A program made the translations under genes and the position numbers. This document shows positions 38,156-48,341 of a stretch of 64,000 nucleotides of DNA, piece by piece; position 1 is the stretch's first letter, and every line of letters begins with the position of its first letter. The DNA is from Thiobaca trueperi. Lineage in GTDB: Bacteria > Pseudomonadota > Gammaproteobacteria > Chromatiales > Chromatiaceae. The stretch lies in the NCBI RefSeq assembly GCF_004342175.1, contig NZ_SMAO01000003.1, forward strand, positions 372,001 to 436,000, in the 5' to 3' direction. A model generated the notes under the pieces. That model worked only from the letters and a program-made list of their open reading frames with translations, did no database searches and was not told where the DNA came from.

Positions 38156-39230
38156 GGGCAGTCTCCAGCGGCAGATAGACAAAAAAGGCGGTGTCCCCCG
38201 GACGGCTGTCGCATTCGATCAGTCCACCGTGCTGACTGATGAGCTCCTGGGCGATCGGCAACCCCAGACCCGTGCCGCTCGGATGGCCGGAGACCATCGG
38301 GAAAAAGATCTGATTGCGGATCTCCTCGGGGATGCCGGGGCCGTTGTCGCGAACCTGAGCCTGGAGCACCAGTCGATGACGCCGATGGCCGATGGTGAAC
38401 TGGCGCAGGACGCGGGTCCGTAATTCCAGATGACCGTAGACGCCTGCGGCGGCGGCGGCATTGCGGGCCAGATTGAGAAAGGCTTGAATCAGCCGGTCTG
38501 CATCGGCCATGACATCCGGGATGCTGGGGTCATAGTCGCGCAGCACCTCGGGGCCGCGCGGGAATTCGGCCAGAATGAGCCCCCGGACATGCTCCAGGAT
38601 GTCGTGAATATTGACGGGTTCGCGTCGCGGCAGGCGATTGGATCCGATCATGCGATTCACAAGCGCCTGCAAGCGGTCAGCCTCGTCGATGATGATCCGC
38701 GTGTATTCGCGCAGGCCGGGATCGGGGAGTTCCTGCTCCAGCAGTTGCGCCGCACCGCGCAGACCGCCGAGCGGATTCTTGATTTCATGCGCCAGTCCCC
38801 GGATCAGCGCCTGGGTCGCCTGATGCTGCGACAGCAGATGCTCCTCGCGCGTGATGCGTAACTGGCGATCCACCTGATAAAGCTCAACCAGCACTTCCTG
38901 GTCTGAGTCAAAATGGTTCAGGGGGAGCACGGTGCAGTTCACCGTTTTGGTGCGACCGTCGCCGACACTGACATTGATCTCGCGTTCGGTAAAGGGATGG
39001 CGTGAGGACAGCGCCTCAGCCAGACGCTGCTCGACCTGGGTATCCGGGCAGGGCAGCAGATGGGCCGCATGCAGGCCGACCAGATGTCTGGAACTGACCT
39101 CAAACAGCACCTCGGCGGCGGGATTGATGTACCGCAGATAAAGATCCTTGTCGAAGAGCATCACGGCGGTATTGAGATGGTCGAGAATCGTCCGCTCAAT
39201 CGCCGGTTTGCCTGCTGGCTGATTCGTCAT
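38139..39230 (-). CDS. glnL: Nitrogen regulation sensor histidine kinase NtrB
   Basis: Cytosolic kinase/phosphatase for NtrC, controlled by PII. 363 aa without TM: N-terminal PAS (about 10-120, with LMLFDKDLYLRYINPAAEVLFEVS-like text), HisKA with GLAHEIKNPLGGLRGAAQLL (His about residue 147), N box with LNLARNAAAAA, and G boxes DNGPGIPEEI, SGTGLGLPIAQELI. Precedes ntrC with overlap. The TTAA-bounded pair 39274-39500 fills the gap upstream, so ntrBC probably starts from a promoter in or near that element or reads through from the DUF4124 gene. Confidence 0.95.
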   Translation of the reverse strand: MTNQPAGKPAIERTILDHLNTAVMLFDKDLYLRYINPAAEVLFEVSSRHLVGLHAAHLLPCPDTQVEQRLAEALSSRHPFTEREINVSVGDGRTKTVNCTVLPLNHFDSDQEVLVELYQVDRQLRITREEHLLSQHQATQALIRGLAHEIKNPLGGLRGAAQLLEQELPDPGLREYTRIIIDEADRLQALVNRMIGSNRLPRREPVNIHDILEHVRGLILAEFPRGPEVLRDYDPSIPDVMADADRLIQAFLNLARNAAAAAGVYGHLELRTRVLRQFTIGHRRHRLVLQAQVRDNGPGIPEEIRNQIFFPMVSGHPSGTGLGLPIAQELISQHGGLIECDSRPGDTAFFVYLPLETAHDERA

Positions 39231-39273
39231 GTGGCGTCATCCAAATGGCTGTCTGCTGTGATTCCGACCCTGG

Positions 39274-39500
39274 TTAAACCGCGTCCAGTGCAGTCTGCAA
39301 TGTTTTTGGTTTGGATCGACCTTGGCAGCATCGACGATCATGGGAGCGGGCACGGTTTAAGATATGAAAAGTCACATTACATGCGAGATTTAAGCATAAA
39401 TCATTCCATATTTTAAAATGCGCCAGCGAAAGCGTTTGTGAATTGAGCGAGGTTGAATCAATACACGAACACAGCCGATTGTCCGTCAGGCGCGTTTTAA
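39274..39500. mobile_element. TTAA-bounded pair: type A unit plus diverged second unit
   Basis: Unit A at 39274-39360 (87 bp) has the type A core TTTTTGGTTTGGATCGACC. After a 52-base AT-rich spacer that starts GATATGAAAA and ends CCATATT (an expanded version of the 21-base spacer elsewhere) comes an 88-bp unit 39413-39500 with diverged ends TTAAAATGCGC/GCGCGTTTTAA. The last TTAA gives the stop codon of the DUF4124 gene (39497-39499, minus strand). Confidence 0.7.
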
Positions 39501-40033
39501 CGCAGGAGGCCGGGTTCCTGGGGTTCCTGAGGGGCTTGGGTTTGGCGGAGATGAACGCTTTGGAGGGCGGTGCGGGCGATGAGATCTCCATCGGCATCGC
39601 GGATCTGCACCTGTAGACGATGACTGCCGAAACTGGCGCCGCTCAGTCTGAACTGTGTCGCGGCGTTTGCGAGCGGAACCGCGACGCCATTGAGCACGGC
39701 TTCGACGCGATGTCCCTCCAGCAGCGGCGGATCGAGGATGAGACTGACGGCCAGATCGCTCTTGTCCTGGGTCAGGGTTTCGTTGGCGCCGGGCGCGACG
39801 ATTTCAAATGCGGTATAGGGGCCGAGGAACGCCGCCTCGTCCGCTTCCGGTGGCGTCGCGGCTGGAGGGTTGGGCGCGCGGGTCGCGGCGGTTGGGATCC
39901 CCGTGCGTTCCGCGCCCTGCATCCGACGGTCGGAGAAATGCACCTGACCATCGGCGTCCACCCAGCGGTAAATCTCCGCATGGAGTGCGGTGCCAGGCAC
40001 GAGGGCAAGAAACAGGAGGGCTCTGATCGTCAT
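39497..40033 (-). CDS. DUF4124-domain exported protein
   Basis: 178 aa. Signal peptide MTIRALLFLALVPGTALHA, then the DUF4124 core EIYRWVDADGQVHFSDR (residues 20-36), a Pro/Ala/Thr-rich linker, and a beta-rich C-terminal domain (about 75-165: FEIVAPGANETLTQ, VSLILDPPLLEGHRVEAVLNG, FGSHRLQVQIRDADGDLIART) that resembles an Ig-like fold. ATG at 40033 starts the signal peptide; the frame is open to 40075. Commonly located near ntrBC/glnA in gammaproteobacteria. Function unknown; probably periplasmic. The C-terminal QAPQEPQEPGLLR may be partly derived from the neighbouring repeat. Confidence 0.8.
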   Translation of the reverse strand: MTIRALLFLALVPGTALHAEIYRWVDADGQVHFSDRRMQGAERTGIPTAATRAPNPPAATPPEADEAAFLGPYTAFEIVAPGANETLTQDKSDLAVSLILDPPLLEGHRVEAVLNGVAVPLANAATQFRLSGASFGSHRLQVQIRDADGDLIARTALQSVHLRQTQAPQEPQEPGLLR

Positions 40034-40185
40034 GCCGAGAGGATAGCCGAGCGCCTTCGCGCACACAATGACCAATCATCGTCATTGGCGGCCTGTGAAT
40101 CGGGGTGGAGTCAGGAGCGGGAAGATCTGATGAGAAGCGGTGCGTCCCTGCACCGTGCAAGCGTTGAGCGGAGCGACGGATTGCT

Positions 40186-41589
40186 TTAGAGGCTGTAATA
40201 CATGTCGAATTCGACCGGGTGGGTCGTCATGCGAATGCGGGTGACCTCGGTCATCTTGAGCGCGATATAGCTGTCGATCAGATCGTCGGTGAAGACGCCG
40301 CCAGCGGTCAGGAAGTCACGGTCCTTGTCGAGGCATTCCAGGGCCATGTCGAGCGAATGGCAGACGGTCGGGATGGCCTTTGCCTCTTCGCGCGGCAGGT
40401 CATAGAGATCCTTGTCCATGGCATCGCCGGGGTGGATCTTGTTCTGGATGCCGTCGAGACCCGCCAGCATCATCGCCGCAAACGACAGGTAGGGATTGCC
40501 GGTGGAGTCCGGGAAGCGGACTTCGATGCGGCGACCCTTGGGGCTGGCGCAGTGCGGGATGCGGATGGAGGCGGAGCGGTTGCGGGCCGAATAGGCCAGC
40601 ATGACCGGGGCCTCGAAACCGGGCACCAGACGCTTGTAGGAGTTGGTCGAGGCGTTGGTGATGGCGTTGAGCGCGCGGGCGTGCTTGATGATGCCGCCGA
40701 TGTAATAGAGCGCGGTGTCGGACAGACCGCCGTATTTGTCGCCGGCAAAGAGGTTCTGACCATCCTTGCTCAGCGACTGGTGGACGTGCATGCCGCTGCC
40801 GTTGTCGCCGACCAGCGGCTTGGGCATGAAGGTCGCCGTCTTGCCATAGGCGTGGGCGACATTCTGCACCACATACTTGGTGATCTGGTTCTTGTCGGCG
40901 CGACGCACCAGGGTGTCGAAGCGGGTGCCGATCTCGCACTGGCCGGCGGTGGCGACCTCGTGGTGATGGACCTCGACCGCCACGCCCATTTCTTCGAGCG
41001 TCAGACACATGGCCGCGCGCAGATCGTTCAGCGAATCGACCGGCGGGACCGGGAAGTAACCGCCTTTGATGCCGGGACGATGCCCCATGTTGCCATCGGG
41101 GAAGACGCGCTCGGAGTTCCAGCCGGCCTCTTCGGAATCGACCTTGTAGAAGCAGCCGCTCATGTCGGCGCCCCAGCGGACATCGTCGAGGATGAAGAAT
41201 TCAGGCTCGGGACCGAAGAAAGCGGTATCGGCGATGCCGGTCGATTTGAGATAGGCCTCGGCGCGCTTGGCGACGGAACGCGGATCGCGCTCATAGCCGG
41301 TCATGGTGTCGGGTTCGAGGATGTCGCAGCGAACGATCAGGGTATTCTCGTCGGAGAAGGGATCCAGCACCGCCGTCTCGGGATCCGGCATCAGGACCAT
41401 GTCAGACGCCTCGATTCCCTTCCAGCCGGCGATCGACGAGCCGTCGAACATCTTGCCGTCCTTGAACATTTCATCATCGACCACGCTCGCTGGCATGGAG
41501 ACATGCTGCTCCTTGCCACGGGTGTCCGTGAAGCGGAAATCGACGAACTTCACTTCGTTGTCTTGAATCATCTTAATGACATCTGTCAT
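40186..41589 (-). CDS. glnA: Glutamine synthetase, type I
   Basis: Assimilates ammonium onto glutamate with ATP; dodecamer. 467 aa like E. coli GlnA. Visible: [17 protein letters not shown] at the start, [22 protein letters not shown] (metal ligands), [16 protein letters not shown] (metal ligands), [14 protein letters not shown], and the adenylylation site [16 protein letters not shown] with its Tyr, so control by GlnE is expected. GGAG lies 9 bases upstream of the ATG. DUF4124, ntrB and ntrC follow on the same strand. A sigma54 promoter is expected but I could not find a correctly spaced one. Confidence 0.97.
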   Translation of the reverse strand: MTDVIKMIQDNEVKFVDFRFTDTRGKEQHVSMPASVVDDEMFKDGKMFDGSSIAGWKGIEASDMVLMPDPETAVLDPFSDENTLIVRCDILEPDTMTGYERDPRSVAKRAEAYLKSTGIADTAFFGPEPEFFILDDVRWGADMSGCFYKVDSEEAGWNSERVFPDGNMGHRPGIKGGYFPVPPVDSLNDLRAAMCLTLEEMGVAVEVHHHEVATAGQCEIGTRFDTLVRRADKNQITKYVVQNVAHAYGKTATFMPKPLVGDNGSGMHVHQSLSKDGQNLFAGDKYGGLSDTALYYIGGIIKHARALNAITNASTNSYKRLVPGFEAPVMLAYSARNRSASIRIPHCASPKGRRIEVRFPDSTGNPYLSFAAMMLAGLDGIQNKIHPGDAMDKDLYDLPREEAKAIPTVCHSLDMALECLDKDRDFLTAGGVFTDDLIDSYIALKMTEVTRIRMTTHPVEFDMYYSL

Positions 41590-42320
41590 TGGATCGTCTC
41601 CGATACTTGAGTTCTGAAAAAGCGTGACCGGCTGAATTTAAAGCGATGCAACGCCGGGCAACGTGTCGATCCAGTCGGCATCACATCCGGCGCCGAAGCC
41701 TAACAGGTCATGGATCGCGCTGCACGACTCGCTGCGCGACGTGACGAATCCCGCTCAAAACAGAGGATGCCGGCACCGCTTTCGCGACAGGACATCAGGG
41801 ATCGGATCGCGCACTCCATCGCCTCGTAGCGCGTAAGCAAAGAACACGCCAATCAGGCGGTTTCCTGGATGCCTCATGCCCGAAGCAAGGTGTTGATTTG
41901 GACAGGATTAACGGGATTAACAGGATTGAAAACAGCGGTTTAAAAATCCTGTTCATCCTGTCGAAAAAATTTGATTGCAGGTACGAACTTTCCCGGAAAT
42001 CGCCTTGAATCGCGTCCGGCCCGTCGGTCGGGTCAGGCGCGCGTCGCTACAGGTTTTCATTGTTTGCTCAAAGGCTTAACGCGCACCGTGACCTGACTTC
42101 GTCTCACGGAATGTCGGGTTAGGCTACGCTGACGCGAGCGACGGGGCTGAATGTCGGTCGTCCAGCGATCCAGACAGACTGTTGAGCCTGTCATCTCTCT
42201 CCGTGCACCGAAATAGCCGGATCGACGCCCGCAGTGCACCAAAACAGCGCATCCACTTCTGCCAGGAAGATTCTTATATACTGCGTCGTTTTCTTCACCG
42301 CCTCGCCGAAGGAGCCTGTT
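41590..42320. other. Divergent glnA/glyQ intergenic region
   Basis: About 730 bases. Contains an AGGATTAACAGGATT-type repeat (41900-41962) and, at about 42104-42134, GAATGTCGGGTTAGGCTACGCTG, which resembles half of another common interspersed palindrome. No gene of plausible composition. Regulatory sites for glnA must be near 41590-41700; none are clear. Confidence 0.5.
41900..41962. repeat. AGGATTAACAGGATT-type repeat copy 3
   Basis: GGACAGGATTAACGGGATT then AACAGGATTGAAAACAGCGG, and the inverse AAATCCTGTTCATCCTGTC at the right. It contains TTTAA at its centre but no TTAA element. Confidence 0.85.
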
Positions 42321-43226
<906 letters not shown>

Positions 43227-43238
43227 CGGGAGAGGACA

Positions 43239-45323
43239 TTGGATACATTCACTGATCTGCTGATCGAGATCGGCACCGAGGAACTCCCGCCCAAGGCATT
43301 GCCCACACTCTCGCAGGCGTTCGCCGAGGGTCTGCGGTCGCAGCTTGTCGCCCAGGGAATCGCCTTCGACGAGATCGAACGCTTCGCCGCGCCCCGGCGA
43401 CTCGCGCTGCTGGTGCGCGGCATTCTCACCCGCCAGCCCGATCAGGAGACCGTCCGGCGCGGGCCGGCGGTGCAGGCGGCCTTCACCGCCGAGGGTCAGC
43501 CCACGCCCGCCGCGCTCGGCTTTGCCCGCTCATGCGGCGTCGAGATGGACGCACTCGGACGTGAAGAGACCGACAAAGGCGCCTGGTTGAGCTTCCGCAG
43601 TCTGAAACCGGGCCAGGACACCGCCAGCCTGTTGCCCGCGATGACCGAGGCCGCGCTGGCCGGACTGCCCATCCCCAAACGCATGCGCTGGGGGAGTCGC
43701 GACGAAGAATTCGTCCGGCCCGTGCAATGGGTCTGTCTCATGATGGGCTCGACACCCGTCAGCGGCACCGTGCTTGGTGTGGAGGCGGGCGCCGCCACGC
43801 GCGGCCATCGCTTCCATCATCCCGATCCCATCACGCTCGATTCAGCCAGCGACTACGCCGAGACACTGCGTACCACCGGCTCGGTCGAGGCGTCGTTCGA
43901 GCGTCGGCGCGACCTGATCCGCGCCCAGGTCAGGGCACTGGCGGATGAACAGGGTCTGACCCCACGGATCGATCCCGATCTGCTGGATGAAGTGACCGCC
44001 CTGGTTGAATGGCCGCAGGCGCTGCTCTGTCATTTCGATGACCGCTTCCTGGAGATCCCGCCGGAGGTGCTGATCGAGACCATGCAGAGCAATCAGAAAT
44101 ATTTTCCGCTCGAAGACCGTCAGGGCAGATTGCAGGCGGCCTTCATCGCCATCGCCAATCTGGTCAGTCGTGAGCCGGAGCGGGTGCGTGCCGGCAATGA
44201 ACGGGTGATCCGGCCCCGTTTCGCCGATGCCGCCTTTTTCTGGTCGCAGGATCTCAAACAGCCGCTCGACGCCTTCGCCGCGCGTCTGGAGACGGTCGTT
44301 TTTCAGGACAAACTCGGCACCCTGGCCGACAAGAGCCGGCGCGTCGCGCGGCTGGGCCGTCAGTTGGCGCCCGCGCTTGGGGCCGATCCACAGCAGATCG
44401 AACGCGCCGCGCGGCTTGCCAAATGCGACCTCGTCACCGCGATGGTCTATGAATTCCCCGGTCTCCAGGGAATCATGGGGCGCTACTACGCTGCGCGCGC
44501 CAATGAGGCCCCGGATGTCAGCGCCGCCATGGACGAACAGTATCTGCCGCGTTTTGCCGGCGACGCCCTGCCCGCCGGTGCCTGCGGCAAGGCGCTCGCC
44601 ATTGCTGACCGTCTCGATACCCTGGTCGGCATCTTCGGTATCGGTCTGCGTCCGACCGGCACCCGTGATCCCTACGCACTCCGGCGCGCGTCCATTGCCG
44701 TGCTGCGGATCCTGATCGAGACCCCGCTCGATCTCGATCTGCGTGAACTGCTGGAGACCGCCGCCGCCGGCCATGCGACCGGTGTCCTGAGCGACGACAC
44801 GGTGGACGCGGTACTGGCCTATATGCTCGAACGGCTGCGCGGCTATTATGGCGAGCGGGGGATTGCGGGCGATACCGTGGAGGCCGTCCTGCACAGTGGT
44901 GTCACCAATCCCTGGGATCTGGACCGGCGGATCGCGGCGGTGGTCGCCTTCCGGGCGCTGCCCGCCGCCGAGTCGCTGGCCGCCGCCAACAAGCGGATCC
45001 GCAATATCCTGAGCAAGAACGACATGGACGGCGCGGCGACCGGTCAGATCAATCCTGATCTGCTGACTGATCCAGCCGAGATCCGGCTCGCGGCCCGAAT
45101 CGATGAACTGGGCGGACAGATTGCGCCGCTCGTCGCGCAACGCGACTACATCGGCATCCTGGAAACCCTGGCCGGGCTGCGTGAAGCGGTCGATGCCTTC
45201 TTCACCGAGGTCATGGTCATGGCGGATGACCCGGCGGTGCGCGAGAATCGCATCCGGCTGCTCCAGTCGCTGGCGGCGCTCTTTCTGCTGGTGGCGGATC
45301 TCTCGCGTCTCCAGGCGTCGTGA
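43239..45323 (+). CDS. glyS: Glycine-tRNA ligase beta subunit
   Basis: tRNA-binding and HD-like subunit of glycyl-tRNA synthetase, 694 aa. Typical opening DTFTDLLIEIGTEELPPKALPTL, the segment IPKRMRWGSRDEEFVRPVQW, LIETMQSNQKYFPLED, the motif FQDKLGTLADKSRRV, DPYALRRASIAVLRI, and the C-terminal anticodon-binding-like domain with NKRIRNIL. Start codon TTG at 43239 follows GGGAGAGG by about 6 bases; no ATG is nearby. It overlaps gmhB by 4 bases (GTGA). Confidence 0.96.
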   Translation: MDTFTDLLIEIGTEELPPKALPTLSQAFAEGLRSQLVAQGIAFDEIERFAAPRRLALLVRGILTRQPDQETVRRGPAVQAAFTAEGQPTPAALGFARSCGVEMDALGREETDKGAWLSFRSLKPGQDTASLLPAMTEAALAGLPIPKRMRWGSRDEEFVRPVQWVCLMMGSTPVSGTVLGVEAGAATRGHRFHHPDPITLDSASDYAETLRTTGSVEASFERRRDLIRAQVRALADEQGLTPRIDPDLLDEVTALVEWPQALLCHFDDRFLEIPPEVLIETMQSNQKYFPLEDRQGRLQAAFIAIANLVSREPERVRAGNERVIRPRFADAAFFWSQDLKQPLDAFAARLETVVFQDKLGTLADKSRRVARLGRQLAPALGADPQQIERAARLAKCDLVTAMVYEFPGLQGIMGRYYAARANEAPDVSAAMDEQYLPRFAGDALPAGACGKALAIADRLDTLVGIFGIGLRPTGTRDPYALRRASIAVLRILIETPLDLDLRELLETAAAGHATGVLSDDTVDAVLAYMLERLRGYYGERGIAGDTVEAVLHSGVTNPWDLDRRIAAVVAFRALPAAESLAAANKRIRNILSKNDMDGAATGQINPDLLTDPAEIRLAARIDELGGQIAPLVAQRDYIGILETLAGLREAVDAFFTEVMVMADDPAVRENRIRLLQSLAALFLLVADLSRLQAS

Positions 45324-45883
45324 CCGCCGGGCGCCTGCTGATTCTGGATCGGGACGGAGTCATCAATGAAGACTCGGACGACTATGTCAAATCGGTCCAG
45401 GAATGGAAGCCGCTGCCCGGCAGCATCGAGGCCATCGCCCGTCTCGCTCAGGCCGGCTATCGGATCGCCGTCGCGACCAACCAGTCCGGACTGGCGCGCG
45501 GGTTGTTTTCGTGCGTCGAGCTGAACGCCATGCACCAGCGGCTGCACGATCTGGTCGCGGCGCAGGGCGGGCGGATCGAGCTGATCGCCTTCTGTCCGCA
45601 TGCGCCAGCCGACCACTGCGACTGCCGCAAGCCGCGCACCGGACTGCTCGACGAGATTGCCAGCCGGCTGCATGTCGATCTGCGGGGTGTGCCGGTCGTG
45701 GGCGACTCCAGGCGCGACCTGGAGTCGGCCCTTGCCGTGGGGGCGGCTCCCTGGCTGGTGCTGACCGGCAAGGGACAGCAGACGCTGACCAGCATCCAGG
45801 CGCAACCGCATGATTCTTTACTGGCGGTGGTTCCGGTCCGTGCGGATCTCCGCGCCGTGGCCAATGCACTGCTTCAGATTTAA
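45320..45883 (+). CDS. gmhB: D-glycero-beta-D-manno-heptose 1,7-bisphosphate 7-phosphatase
   Basis: HAD phosphatase of ADP-heptose synthesis for the LPS inner core. 187 aa. Catalytic motif LILDRDGVINEDSDDYV (Asp-x-Asp), ATNQSGLARG (motif II), the zinc-binding loop CPHAPADHCDCRKPRTG with four ligand Cys/His, and VVGDSRRDLESALAVGA (motif IV). Start GTG overlaps the glyS stop. The TAA stop (45881-45883) is inside the first TTAA of a repeat element. Confidence 0.93.
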   Translation: MTAGRLLILDRDGVINEDSDDYVKSVQEWKPLPGSIEAIARLAQAGYRIAVATNQSGLARGLFSCVELNAMHQRLHDLVAAQGGRIELIAFCPHAPADHCDCRKPRTGLLDEIASRLHVDLRGVPVVGDSRRDLESALAVGAAPWLVLTGKGQQTLTSIQAQPHDSLLAVVPVRADLRAVANALLQI

Positions 45884-46073
45884 ACCGCGTCCAGAGCGAG
45901 ATGCTCAGTTTCGAGTGAGATTCGGTGTTTGGCGCATCGACGGCCCTTGGCTGGGACGCGGTTTAAATTTTATATTTTTTAATACCTTAAACCGCGCCAG
46001 CACACACGGTCGTCGATGTCGCCAAGATCGATCCAAACCAAAGACGTGGCATATCGCACATGGCGCGGTTTAA
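45880..46073. mobile_element. TTAA-bounded composite element, inverted orientation (B-spacer-A)
   Basis: Unit B (reverse) 45880-45966, spacer 45967-45986 (ATTTTATATTTTTTAATACC, the complement of the 35061 spacer), unit A (reverse) 45987-46073. Both units are 87 bp. The reverse complement of unit A has the same TCTTTGGTTTGGATCGAT core as the copies at 39274 and 54869. It lies between the gmhB stop and plsC, and is followed by a fragment of the AGGATT repeat (46074-46093). Confidence 0.85.
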
Positions 46074-46093
46074 TTGGACAGGATTTAAAACAG
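46074..46093. repeat. Fragment of AGGATTAACAGGATT-type repeat
   Basis: TTGGACAGGATTTAAAACAG, directly between the TTAA element and the plsC start; it supplies the AGGA that may serve as the plsC ribosome-binding site. Confidence 0.55.
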
Positions 46094-46819
46094 ATGATGC
46101 TGCTCCTGCTTCGTTCGCTGATTTATCAAGTCTTCTTCATCGGCTCGACGCTGGTCTTTTCGCTGGCCATCCTGCTGATTGGATGGATGGTGTCGGATAC
46201 CCTGATTGCACGACTCGCCCGTTCCTGGGCGCGTGTCAATCTGGCGGCTCTGCGGCTGATCTGCCGTCTCGACTATCGCGTGCAGGGTCTTGAACATCTG
46301 CCCCGTGACACCGCCATCGTGCTCTGCAAGCATCAATCCGCCTGGGAGATCATCGCTCTGCGGGCGATGCTGCCGTTCGAGCAATCCTGGGTCTTGAAGC
46401 AGGAACTGATGCGGATCCCGGTCTTCGGCTGGGCGCTGAAACGACTGCACCCCATCGCCATCGACCGCGCCGCAGGACGCCGCGCCGCCGCGCAACTCAT
46501 CCGCGAGGGCGAACGGCTTCTGAATGCGGGACGCTGGATCGTGATCTTTCCGGAAGGCACCCGGGTCGCGCCCGGCGTCCGTCAGCCTTATGCGATTGGC
46601 GGCGCCATGCTCGCCGAGCGCAGCGGTCGTCCGGTCGTCCCCATTGCACATAACGCCGGTTATTTCTGGGGACGCCGGCGTTTTGTCAAATCTCCGGGCA
46701 CCATTGATGTCGTGATCGGCCCCCTGCTGGAGACCCAGGGACGCAAGGCGGCTGAGATCAATACAGCCGTGGAGGAGTGGATCGAAAGCACTCTGGACGC
46801 GCTGCCAAAGCCAGACTGA
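46094..46819 (+). CDS. plsC: 1-acyl-sn-glycerol-3-phosphate acyltransferase
   Basis: Makes phosphatidic acid by acylating lysophosphatidic acid at the inner membrane. 241 aa with N-terminal TM segments (about 3-40), block I CKHQSAWEI (HX4E variant of the HX4D motif), block II-type GWALKRLHPIAIDR, block III FPEGTRVAPG, and block IV RPVVPIAHNAG. ATG at 46094 follows AGGA; an adjacent ATG at 46097 is possible. The frame is open upstream through the repeat but that part is not protein-like. Fourth gene of glyQ-glyS-gmhB-plsC, an order known from Pseudomonas and relatives. Confidence 0.9.
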   Translation: MMLLLLRSLIYQVFFIGSTLVFSLAILLIGWMVSDTLIARLARSWARVNLAALRLICRLDYRVQGLEHLPRDTAIVLCKHQSAWEIIALRAMLPFEQSWVLKQELMRIPVFGWALKRLHPIAIDRAAGRRAAAQLIREGERLLNAGRWIVIFPEGTRVAPGVRQPYAIGGAMLAERSGRPVVPIAHNAGYFWGRRRFVKSPGTIDVVIGPLLETQGRKAAEINTAVEEWIESTLDALPKPD

Positions 46820-46877
46820 GGCCTCGGATCCAGACTGCTCATCGTCTGAGATGATCGCCATCCGGCGCCCGCACGCA

Positions 46878-47588
46878 TCACCCCATGATCCGGTCGTACA
46901 TGGCTTCTGAGGTTCCATAACAGCCGCAGGCGGCATCGATCAATCCGGCGCGGTCGAGAATCGCGATATTCCCCCGCTGATACTGAATCAGCCTGCGCTG
47001 TTGCAGTGCGCTGGCTGCCTTGGTCACGCCGACGCGGCGCACACCGAGGATCGAGGCCAGAAATTCATGGGTAATGTGCAAATGGTCGGAATGCGCCCGG
47101 TCCTGGGTCATCAATAGCCAGCGGGCGAGACGCGCCTCCAGGACATGGAAGCGGGTGCAGGCGACCATCCGTTCAACCTCGCTCGTCAGCACGAACAGAT
47201 AGCGATTCAGCGTCGTGCGCAAGGCGCTGCTCTCGCGGAGCGCATCGCCGAACCGTTCCGGGGTCATGCGCCAGGCCGGACCCGCACCCTGGACAAAGGT
47301 GCGCAGCAACGTCACCTCGACCCCCAGAATAAGGGGCGTTCCGATCATCCCTTCATTACCGACCAGCCTCACCTCCAGACCGGCGTGATCGTCCGGCGAG
47401 GTCAGCATGGAAACAAAGCTGTCAGTCGGAAAATAAACGTAGCGAATGCGCTCGCCCGGTTCGCTGATCACCTCGGCCAGATGCAGTTCGACCGGCTCGC
47501 AGTGACCCAGAATCCATCGACGGTCGTCGCTGGGCAGGATGGCCAGCAGGCGATTGACAAAGAGGACGGGATTTTTCACGGATAGCAC
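46878..47588 (-). CDS. Crp/Fnr-family transcriptional regulator
   Basis: 236 aa: an N-terminal cNMP-binding-like barrel (about 10-120) and a C-terminal winged helix (HEFLASILGVRRVGVTKAASALQQRRLIQYQRGNI, about 168-205). The N-terminus has no cysteine cluster of the FNR type, so it is not an oxygen-sensing iron-sulfur FNR; the ligand is unknown. GTG at 47588 gives MLSVKNPV; a second GTG at 47579 is possible. It faces the stress gene region across a 465-base gap. It resembles the second Crp/Fnr regulator at 52817 in layout, especially GVRRxGVTxAAxxLQxxxLIxYxRG. Confidence 0.88.
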   Translation of the reverse strand: MLSVKNPVLFVNRLLAILPSDDRRWILGHCEPVELHLAEVISEPGERIRYVYFPTDSFVSMLTSPDDHAGLEVRLVGNEGMIGTPLILGVEVTLLRTFVQGAGPAWRMTPERFGDALRESSALRTTLNRYLFVLTSEVERMVACTRFHVLEARLARWLLMTQDRAHSDHLHITHEFLASILGVRRVGVTKAASALQQRRLIQYQRGNIAILDRAGLIDAACGCYGTSEAMYDRIMG

Positions 47589-48054
47589 GCGCGCTCTTTT
47601 TGTTGATCGGGTCGGACCTGAGCGAAAGCGCGGGTCATTGAGTCAGGATGCCCCGCCCCTGCTTCTCATTCGGTGCGTTGACAAACATAGCGCATAAAAA
47701 ATACGTCTCCTGTGTGCGCTGGCGTACCGAACGTCTGTGACTTGATCTTTATGCTCCGAAGTCAGTACCGGGCGCGGCGCGCACTGCGCAGAGGCATCGT
47801 TATCAATCTCGACAATGACCAATGATCGGTGCGCCAACGAACAGACTCACGATGAGGTCGGGGTTATCGTCGAATCTACATTCAATCAAACTGGAATGCA
47901 GAAGATAGGTCATGACGCTGATCTCATTGGTCGTCACTCTGTGTTTACTGACCGCCTTCGGTCTGCTTGCCCCATTTCGGGGATACGCATGCGCTAATTG
48001 CTTGCTCAATGGCGATCCATGAGTCCCACCGGACATCGAACGGAGAGCGGGAAA
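47589..48054. other. Regulatory region between Crp/Fnr gene and small protein gene
   Basis: Contains TTGACA at 47679-47684 with AT-rich sequence ATAAAAAATAC downstream, the only promoter-like element seen, but the -10 spacing is poor. A possible 36-codon ORF (47912-48022) is listed separately. Confidence 0.4.
47912..48022 (+). CDS. Possible 36-aa hydrophobic peptide
   Basis: ATG at 47912 opens a single hydrophobic stretch (LISLVVTLCLLTAFGLLAP) followed by RGYACANCLLNGDP, so signal-peptide- or TM-like with CxxC. The ribosome site is weak (AGATAGG). It sits in a region rich in similar tiny membrane proteins, which is the main reason to list it. Could be chance. Confidence 0.22.
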   Translation: MTLISLVVTLCLLTAFGLLAPFRGYACANCLLNGDP

Positions 48055-48273
48055 ATGAAAACACTGAACATCGTTGCGGTCGCACTGATTGTCGCTGGCG
48101 GATTGGGTTTGGCCTATGGACAGTTCGGTTTCACCAAAGAGACGCAGGAAGCCAGGATCGGCCCGCTTGAATTGACCGTCCAGGATCGGGAAACCGTCAA
48201 CATTCCACAATGGGCGAGCATTGCGGCAATCGTTGCTGGCGCACTTTTACTCGTTGTACCCAGGTCCAGCTAG
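48055..48273 (+). CDS. Small two-TM membrane protein
   Basis: 72 aa: TM1 about 5-20 (IVAVALIVAGGLGLAYG), a roughly 30-residue exposed middle (FGFTKETQEARIGPLELTVQDRETVNIPQW) and TM2 about 52-68 (ASIAAIVAGALLLVV). The layout is like DUF3185-type small proteins but I cannot assign it. ATG 48055 follows GGAGAGCGGG. It is the first well-supported gene of the small stress-type proteins and is 68 bases upstream of the DUF2333 gene. Confidence 0.7.
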   Translation: MKTLNIVAVALIVAGGLGLAYGQFGFTKETQEARIGPLELTVQDRETVNIPQWASIAAIVAGALLLVVPRSS

Positions 48274-48341
48274 CGTTCACGCCACTGGGTTCGTCCGGTT
48301 TACCTTATCGGTCTCTCTTTACGGAGAGGCGGGAGCATGAA

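Noticed and set aside
41600-41700. Possible sigma54 promoter for glnA
   Set aside because: On the minus strand TTGCCC and TTGCA occur, but with four bases between the boxes instead of five and a poor -24 match; too weak to claim.
47645-47760. FNR- or Crp-type operator upstream of the first stress gene
   Set aside because: No TTGAT-N4-ATCAA or TGTGA-N6-TCACA match within a reasonable number of mismatches.
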